Source: Streptomyces sp. JHA26 (lineage in GTDB: Bacteria > Actinomycetota > Actinomycetes > Streptomycetales > Streptomycetaceae). Taken from it: DNA of 64,000 nucleotides. Shown here in pieces: positions 60,306-64,000 of this stretch. The notes under the pieces are model-generated. The model saw only the letters and a list, made by a program, of their open reading frames with translations, had not been told where the DNA came from and made no database searches. The translations under genes and the position numbers were made by a program. The stretch is from the NCBI RefSeq assembly GCF_002005565.1, contig NZ_BDJC01000008.1, positions 1 to 64,000 on the forward strand. Reading direction: 5' to 3'. The stretch's first letter is position 1. Every line of letters starts with the position of its first letter.

Positions 60306-60324
60306 AGCACCCCGTCGGGGTGCT
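60306..60324 (+). terminator. rho-independent terminator
   Basis: AGCACCCC / GGGGTGCT, 8-bp stem with loop GTC, followed by CTTCTCTT, a T-rich tail unusual for this window. Confidence 0.85.
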
Positions 60325-60399
60325 CTTCTCTTACCGTCCGCAGCCGTCCGTCACGGCGCCGACGGCTCCACCCGTCGGCGCCCGCCACGGCTCGGCCAC

Positions 60400-61761
60400 T
60401 CAGCCCCACGTGCCCGAGTAGTGCCGCCGGTAGGCCTTGCGGTCCTGTTCCGCGCGCAGCCACCGGGTGGCCGCCAGCGCGACCAGGCTGCCCGCGATCA
60501 CCAGCAGACCGGGACCGGCGTTGCGGCGGTCCGTGAGCCGCGCCAGCAACGCGGTGCCGTCGAGGCCCGTCGCCGCCGTGGACGCCCCCGGCGACACCGC
60601 ACCCGCGGCGGCGCCACCGGAGGGCGCCGGCCCGGGCGCGGCCCGCTGCCCGGACCCGTCCGGCGACGAGACGATCATCCGCACACCGAGCGCCGTCAGC
60701 GCCTCCGTCACCGGCTGGAAGAACGTCGTGCCGCCCTCGGTGCAGTCGCCGCTGCCCCCCGACGTCACGCCGAGCGCGATCCCCTCGGAGAACAACGGAC
60801 CCCCGCTGTCCCCGGGCTCGGCGCACACGTTCGTCCGGATGAGGCCGGAGACGGTGCCCTCCGGGTAGTTCACCGTCGCGTCGAGCGCGGTGACCCGGCC
60901 GTCGCGCAGTCCGCTGGTGCTGCCGCTGCGGAAGACCCGCTGTCCGACGGCCGCTTCCCCGGTGCCCGTGATCCGCACCCCTTTGCCGTCGCCGACCGCC
61001 ACCACGCCGGCGCCGTCCCCCGCCCTGCCGTTCGCGTACTCCACCAGGGAGAAGTCGTCACCGGGGAAACTCCCGGCGACCGTCCTCCCGATCTCCCGGC
61101 CGCCCCCGTCGGCCCCGAACCACACCGATCCCGTGGGCCCGCAGTGACCGGCGGTGAGGATGAAGTCGCCACGGCCGTCGGTCACGTTGAAACCCGCCGA
61201 GCAGCGGCCGGCCGCCGACAGGATCGGCCGCGCCCCGTTCAGCCGCGTCGTGAACGCGCCCTCGGTGCGCTCCATGCGGACGAAACCGCCGATGCCCTCC
61301 GCGACCTTCGTCAGCCGTGACCAGTCGGCTCCGGAGACGGTGCTGTCACCCTGGACCACCACCTCGTTGGACCGGTAGTCGAGGGACCACGCCGTCCCCG
61401 CCACCCGGGGCGCCGAACGCAGCGCGGCCGTCGCCGACCTCAGCTCCGCCAGGCTGTGCCGGACGACCTTCGCCGCGGCGCCCGCACGCCGCACCTCGTC
61501 GGCCGCCCCGTCGTCGGTGACCGCGACGACCGGCCGCCCGTCGGAGCCGACCCAGTGACCCGCCGTGCGGGAGGTGCCGAGGCGGGACACGAGGGCGCTG
61601 CCGACGTCCGACACCGGCAGCGCCTTCGTGTGCGGGACGGCCGGGGCACCGGGAGGCTCACCCGCCACGGCCCGGGTGACCATCGCGGTGCCCAGGAGAA
61701 GTCCGCCGACGGCGGCCAGCCGTGCCACTCGCCGGACGATGCGTCGTCGTGCGTGCCTCAT
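60400..61761 (-). CDS. membrane-anchored S1-family serine protease
   Basis: 453 aa. Signal-like start ([20 protein letters not shown]), propeptide region to about 195, then the chymotrypsin fold with [10 protein letters not shown] (His), GDDFSLVEY (Asp) and [11 protein letters not shown] (Ser). A Ser/Pro/Ala/Gly-rich linker leads to a C-terminal membrane helix ([20 protein letters not shown], about 408-428) and a short basic tail, [15 protein letters not shown]. The protease domain closely follows the one at 46981-48336 (for example [20 protein letters not shown]), but this copy is tethered to the membrane. GGGAG precedes the ATG. Confidence 0.9.
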   Translation of the reverse strand: MRHARRRIVRRVARLAAVGGLLLGTAMVTRAVAGEPPGAPAVPHTKALPVSDVGSALVSRLGTSRTAGHWVGSDGRPVVAVTDDGAADEVRRAGAAAKVVRHSLAELRSATAALRSAPRVAGTAWSLDYRSNEVVVQGDSTVSGADWSRLTKVAEGIGGFVRMERTEGAFTTRLNGARPILSAAGRCSAGFNVTDGRGDFILTAGHCGPTGSVWFGADGGGREIGRTVAGSFPGDDFSLVEYANGRAGDGAGVVAVGDGKGVRITGTGEAAVGQRVFRSGSTSGLRDGRVTALDATVNYPEGTVSGLIRTNVCAEPGDSGGPLFSEGIALGVTSGGSGDCTEGGTTFFQPVTEALTALGVRMIVSSPDGSGQRAAPGPAPSGGAAAGAVSPGASTAATGLDGTALLARLTDRRNAGPGLLVIAGSLVALAATRWLRAEQDRKAYRRHYSGTWG

Positions 61762-61941
61762 GCGTGTGCTCCCGGACCCGGATGCGCGGCGTCACCACCG
61801 CGGGGGCCGCGGACGTCGAGCGCCCTCCCTCCATACGGGCCCGGCAGCGGCCCCGTTCACCGCCCCGGTGATCCCCTCCCGTCCTCCCGGCACCCCGGTG
61901 TCCCGTTTCCCGGTCGCCCCACGGCCTCTATCTTGAGCCCC

Positions 61942-63120
61942 ATGACCAGGATCCCGCAGGACCAGCCCGGTGGACCCGACCCCCTGCGCGCGCTCACCCT
62001 CGACCGGCTGCGCCGCCGTACGAGCATGAAGTGGCGCACCCACCCCGACGACGTGCTGCCGCTGTGGGTGGCCGAGATGGACGTGCCGCTCGCCGAACCC
62101 GTCGTGCGCGCCGTCACCGACGCCATGGAACTCGGCGACACCGGCTACCCCGCCGGAACCGCCTACGCGGAGGCGCTGGCCGCCTTCGCGGGCAAGCGCT
62201 GGGGCTGGGACGACCTCGCCGTGGAACGCACCGCGCTCGTGCCCGACGTGATGCTGGGCGTCGTCGAGATGCTCAAGCTGGTCACCGGCCCCGGCGACCC
62301 GGTGATCGTCAATCCGCCGGTGTACCCGCCGTTCTACCAGTTCGTGACCCACATGGAGCGGCGCGTGGTCGAGGCGCCCCTCGGCGCGGACCTGCGCATC
62401 GACCCGCAGGTGCTGGAGGACGCCTTCCGGCGGGCGGTCGCCGACGGTGGGCGGGCCGCCTACCTGCTGTGCAGCCCGCACAACCCGACCGGCACCGTGC
62501 ACACCGCCGAGGAACTGGCCACGGTCGCCGCCCTCGCCGAACGGTACGGCGTCCGGGTCGTGGCCGACGAGATCCACGCGCCCGTCGTCGCCGGCGGCGT
62601 GCGGTTCGTGCCGTACCTGAGTGTCCCCGGCGCCGAACGCGGCCTGTCGCTGATGTCGGCCTCCAAGGGCTGGAACCTGCCCGGACTCAAGGCGGCACTC
62701 GCCCTCGCAGGCCCCGGCGCCGCCGGGGACCTGGACCGGATGCCCGAGGAGGTCGGACACGGCCCGAGCCATGTCGGCGTCATCGCCCACACCGCCGCCC
62801 TGCGCGACGGCGTCCCCTGGCTGGACGCCGTGCTCGCCGGACTCGACGGGAACCGGCGGCTGCTCACCGACCTGCTGGCCGCGCACCTGCCCGGCGTCGT
62901 CCACCACCCCGGGGAGGCGACCTACCTGGCCTGGCTCGACTGCCGCGCGCTCGGCCTCGGCGACGACCCGGCGGAGGCCTTCCTGCGACGCGGCCGGGTG
63001 GCGCTCAGCCCGGGCCCGGACTTCGGCACCGGCGGGGCGGGCCACGTCCGGCTCAACCTCGCCACCTCCCCGGAGGTGATCACGGAGGCGGTACGGAGGA
63101 TGGCGTCGGCCCTGACGTGA
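61942..63120 (+). CDS. MalY/PatB-type PLP-dependent C-S lyase / aminotransferase
   Basis: 392 aa fold-type I PLP enzyme. [26 protein letters not shown] is the diagnostic MalY/PatB start. Other marks are [26 protein letters not shown] (Asn), [11 protein letters not shown] (Asp) and [14 protein letters not shown] with the PLP Lys (about residue 242), then the C-terminal Arg in [10 protein letters not shown]. The family splits cystathionine or other cysteine conjugates. TATCTT (61929-61934) lies seven bases before the ATG with no ribosome binding site, suggesting a leaderless mRNA. It is divergent from the anchored protease. Confidence 0.88.
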   Translation: MTRIPQDQPGGPDPLRALTLDRLRRRTSMKWRTHPDDVLPLWVAEMDVPLAEPVVRAVTDAMELGDTGYPAGTAYAEALAAFAGKRWGWDDLAVERTALVPDVMLGVVEMLKLVTGPGDPVIVNPPVYPPFYQFVTHMERRVVEAPLGADLRIDPQVLEDAFRRAVADGGRAAYLLCSPHNPTGTVHTAEELATVAALAERYGVRVVADEIHAPVVAGGVRFVPYLSVPGAERGLSLMSASKGWNLPGLKAALALAGPGAAGDLDRMPEEVGHGPSHVGVIAHTAALRDGVPWLDAVLAGLDGNRRLLTDLLAAHLPGVVHHPGEATYLAWLDCRALGLGDDPAEAFLRRGRVALSPGPDFGTGGAGHVRLNLATSPEVITEAVRRMASALT

Positions 63121-63188
63121 GCCGCGGCGCCCGGAATTCGTCGCGTACGGGTGACGCACCGGAGCGGGCGGCCCTAGACTTCCGGCCC

Positions 63189-63575
63189 ATGGACGAGGCG
63201 TCACTGGCCCGGCTCGGTGCCGGCAAGTACCTGTCGGTCACCAGCTACCGCAAGGACGGCACTCCGGTCGCCACCCCGGTGTGGGTCGTGCGCGACGGGG
63301 ACGTGCTGGGCGTGTGGACGGCCGCCGACTCCTGGAAGGTCAAGCGCATCCGCAGGCGTGCCGACGTCCTGGTCGGCCCCTGCGACGTGCGGGGCAATCC
63401 GACGGGCGACCGGGTCCCGGCGACCGCCGAGATCGGCGACGCGGCCACGGCCGGCCGCTACCGCGCGCTCATCGCCCGCAAGTACGGCGTCGTCGGACGG
63501 CTCACCCTCCTCGGGAGCCGGCTGCGCCGGGGACTGGACGGCACCGTGGGGATCACGATCACGCTCACGTCCTGA
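63189..63575 (+). CDS. PPOX-class (F420-type) oxidoreductase
   Basis: 128 aa split-barrel protein: LGAGKYLSVTSYRKDGTPVATPVW, VWTAADSWKVKRIRRRADVLVGPCDVRGNPTGD and YRALIARKYGVVGRLTLLGSR. This is the small PPOX/pyridoxamine-oxidase-like family, many of which use F420. GTGACG (63151-63156), 18 bases and TAGACT (63175-63180) form a promoter whose -10 ends eight bases before the ATG, so little or no leader is made. Substrate unknown. Confidence 0.85.
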   Translation: MDEASLARLGAGKYLSVTSYRKDGTPVATPVWVVRDGDVLGVWTAADSWKVKRIRRRADVLVGPCDVRGNPTGDRVPATAEIGDAATAGRYRALIARKYGVVGRLTLLGSRLRRGLDGTVGITITLTS

Positions 63576-63584
63576 AGGCCCGCC

Positions 63585-63998
63585 TCAGGTCCAGGCCCGG
63601 TACGGCTCGTCGACCAGCTGGAAGACCGGCTCACCCCGCACCGGGTCCTTGGCCGTGGACAGGCGCACCCGGTCCCCGCTGTGGATGCCGATGAGCGGGC
63701 CCGTGACCCGGCCGCGCACGACGAAGCCCTCGGCCATCTCGATCAGGGACACATTGCGCGCGGCGGGGGTGTTGCGGTGCACCACGGTGGCGTGGCGCAC
63801 CGTCCCGGTGCCCTCGCTGCGCTCCGTGCGCAGGTCGCTGCCGCGGCAGACCGGACACAGCAGCCGGTGGTACATGGAGGTGCCGCACCAGGTGCAGCGC
63901 TGGAACCAGATGGCGTCGGTCTCCGGGGTCCCGGGGTCGAGCACGGCCGTCGCGGGGCCGGCCGCCTGCTGAGCGACGCTTCCTGAGGGGTGGTACAC
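63585..63998 (-). CDS. zinc-ribbon OB-fold (DUF35-type) protein, possibly extending past the right edge
   Basis: At least 137 aa. IWFQRCTWCGTSMYHRLLCPVCRGSDLRT is a rubredoxin-like zinc ribbon (CxxC ... CxxC). It is followed by an OB fold (GTVRHATVVHRNTPAARNVSLIEMAEGFVVRGRVTGP, IGIHSGDRVRLST). Such proteins pair with thiolases, where the OB fold shapes the CoA-substrate site; a thiolase-like gene would be expected just beyond the window. The GTG at 63998 is the last possible start in view, but the frame is open to the edge, so the true start may lie outside. Confidence 0.75.
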   Translation of the reverse strand: MYHPSGSVAQQAAGPATAVLDPGTPETDAIWFQRCTWCGTSMYHRLLCPVCRGSDLRTERSEGTGTVRHATVVHRNTPAARNVSLIEMAEGFVVRGRVTGPLIGIHSGDRVRLSTAKDPVRGEPVFQLVDEPYRAWT

Positions 63999-64000
63999 GC

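Noticed and set aside
1..64000. tRNA, rRNA, insertion sequences, integrase/att sites or replication origin
   Set aside because: Looked for on both strands by eye; no cloverleaf, transposase, integrase or DnaA-box cluster was seen.

Overview
The window looks like a chromosomal segment of a Streptomyces or very close relative. It is very GC-rich, with codon third positions almost all G or C, and it uses many GTG starts and one TTG start. It carries mycothiol-linked enzymes, a subtilisin-inhibitor (SSI) gene, F420-type oxidoreductases, SpoIIE-type phosphatases with anti-sigma-like kinase domains, and a perfect CebR cellulose-regulator box. I found no rRNA, tRNA, CRISPR array, transposase or phage gene.

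Layout. 0-8.5 kb: two FUSC/aromatic-acid-exporter-like membrane proteins, an FBP-type zinc protein, an epimerase, a HAD hydrolase and an SDR behind a stress-sigma-like promoter. 8.5-16 kb: a secreted GH16 beta-glucanase with a lectin domain, VanZ and DUF4230 proteins, a frameshifted remnant gene, PRPP synthetase, a STAS protein, and a quinone-oxidoreductase divergent from a GlxA-type regulator. 16-25.4 kb: redox and detoxification genes (glutathionyl-hydroquinone-reductase-like, CDF metal exporter, deazaflavin enzyme, aldo/keto reductase), a TetR regulator with two palindromic operators, a lipoprotein and a large PAS-GAF-PP2C-kinase protein. 25.6-31.2 kb: a polysaccharide block, with a GH2 beta-galactosidase-like enzyme and a CebR-controlled GH9 cellulase. 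31.2-34 kb: a ribbon-helix-helix/Fic-like toxin-antitoxin pair, a nested palindrome array and a sigma-like/zinc-finger/membrane/ricin fusion. 34-40.2 kb: a methyltransferase, a lactate-monooxygenase-like flavoprotein, SSI, a coupled operon (haem-oxygenase-like iron enzyme, HemK2-like methyltransferase, CDGSH protein) and Ppx/GppA.

40.2-46.4 kb is the most unusual locus: a four-gene export system made of a double-glycine precursor peptide, an HlyD adaptor, a C39 peptidase-ABC transporter and a second NHLM-type ABC transporter. Its predicted 48-residue product has no Cys, Lys or Arg, and there is no modification enzyme next to it. A strong hairpin separates the peptide gene from the export genes. 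Next to it on the other strand is a secreted S1 protease. Its paralogue with a membrane anchor lies at 60.4-61.8 kb.

48.5-64 kb: a second GAF-PAS-PP2C-kinase protein, a CBS protein behind a stress-sigma-like promoter, a metallophosphoesterase, a beta-propeller protein, a mycothiol formaldehyde-detoxification pair (MscR plus MBL hydrolase), two SDRs (one with its start codon in the loop of a perfect inverted repeat), an L,D-transpeptidase, a MalY/PatB-type PLP enzyme, a PPOX-type oxidoreductase and a zinc-ribbon OB-fold protein at the right edge.

Across the window at least nine genes have a TANNNT -10 hexamer 6-8 bases before the start codon and no ribosome binding site, the usual sign of leaderless transcription. 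Starts below were chosen by ribosome binding site, leaderless signature, overlap with the upstream gene, or family alignment. Functional calls come from motif recognition alone.
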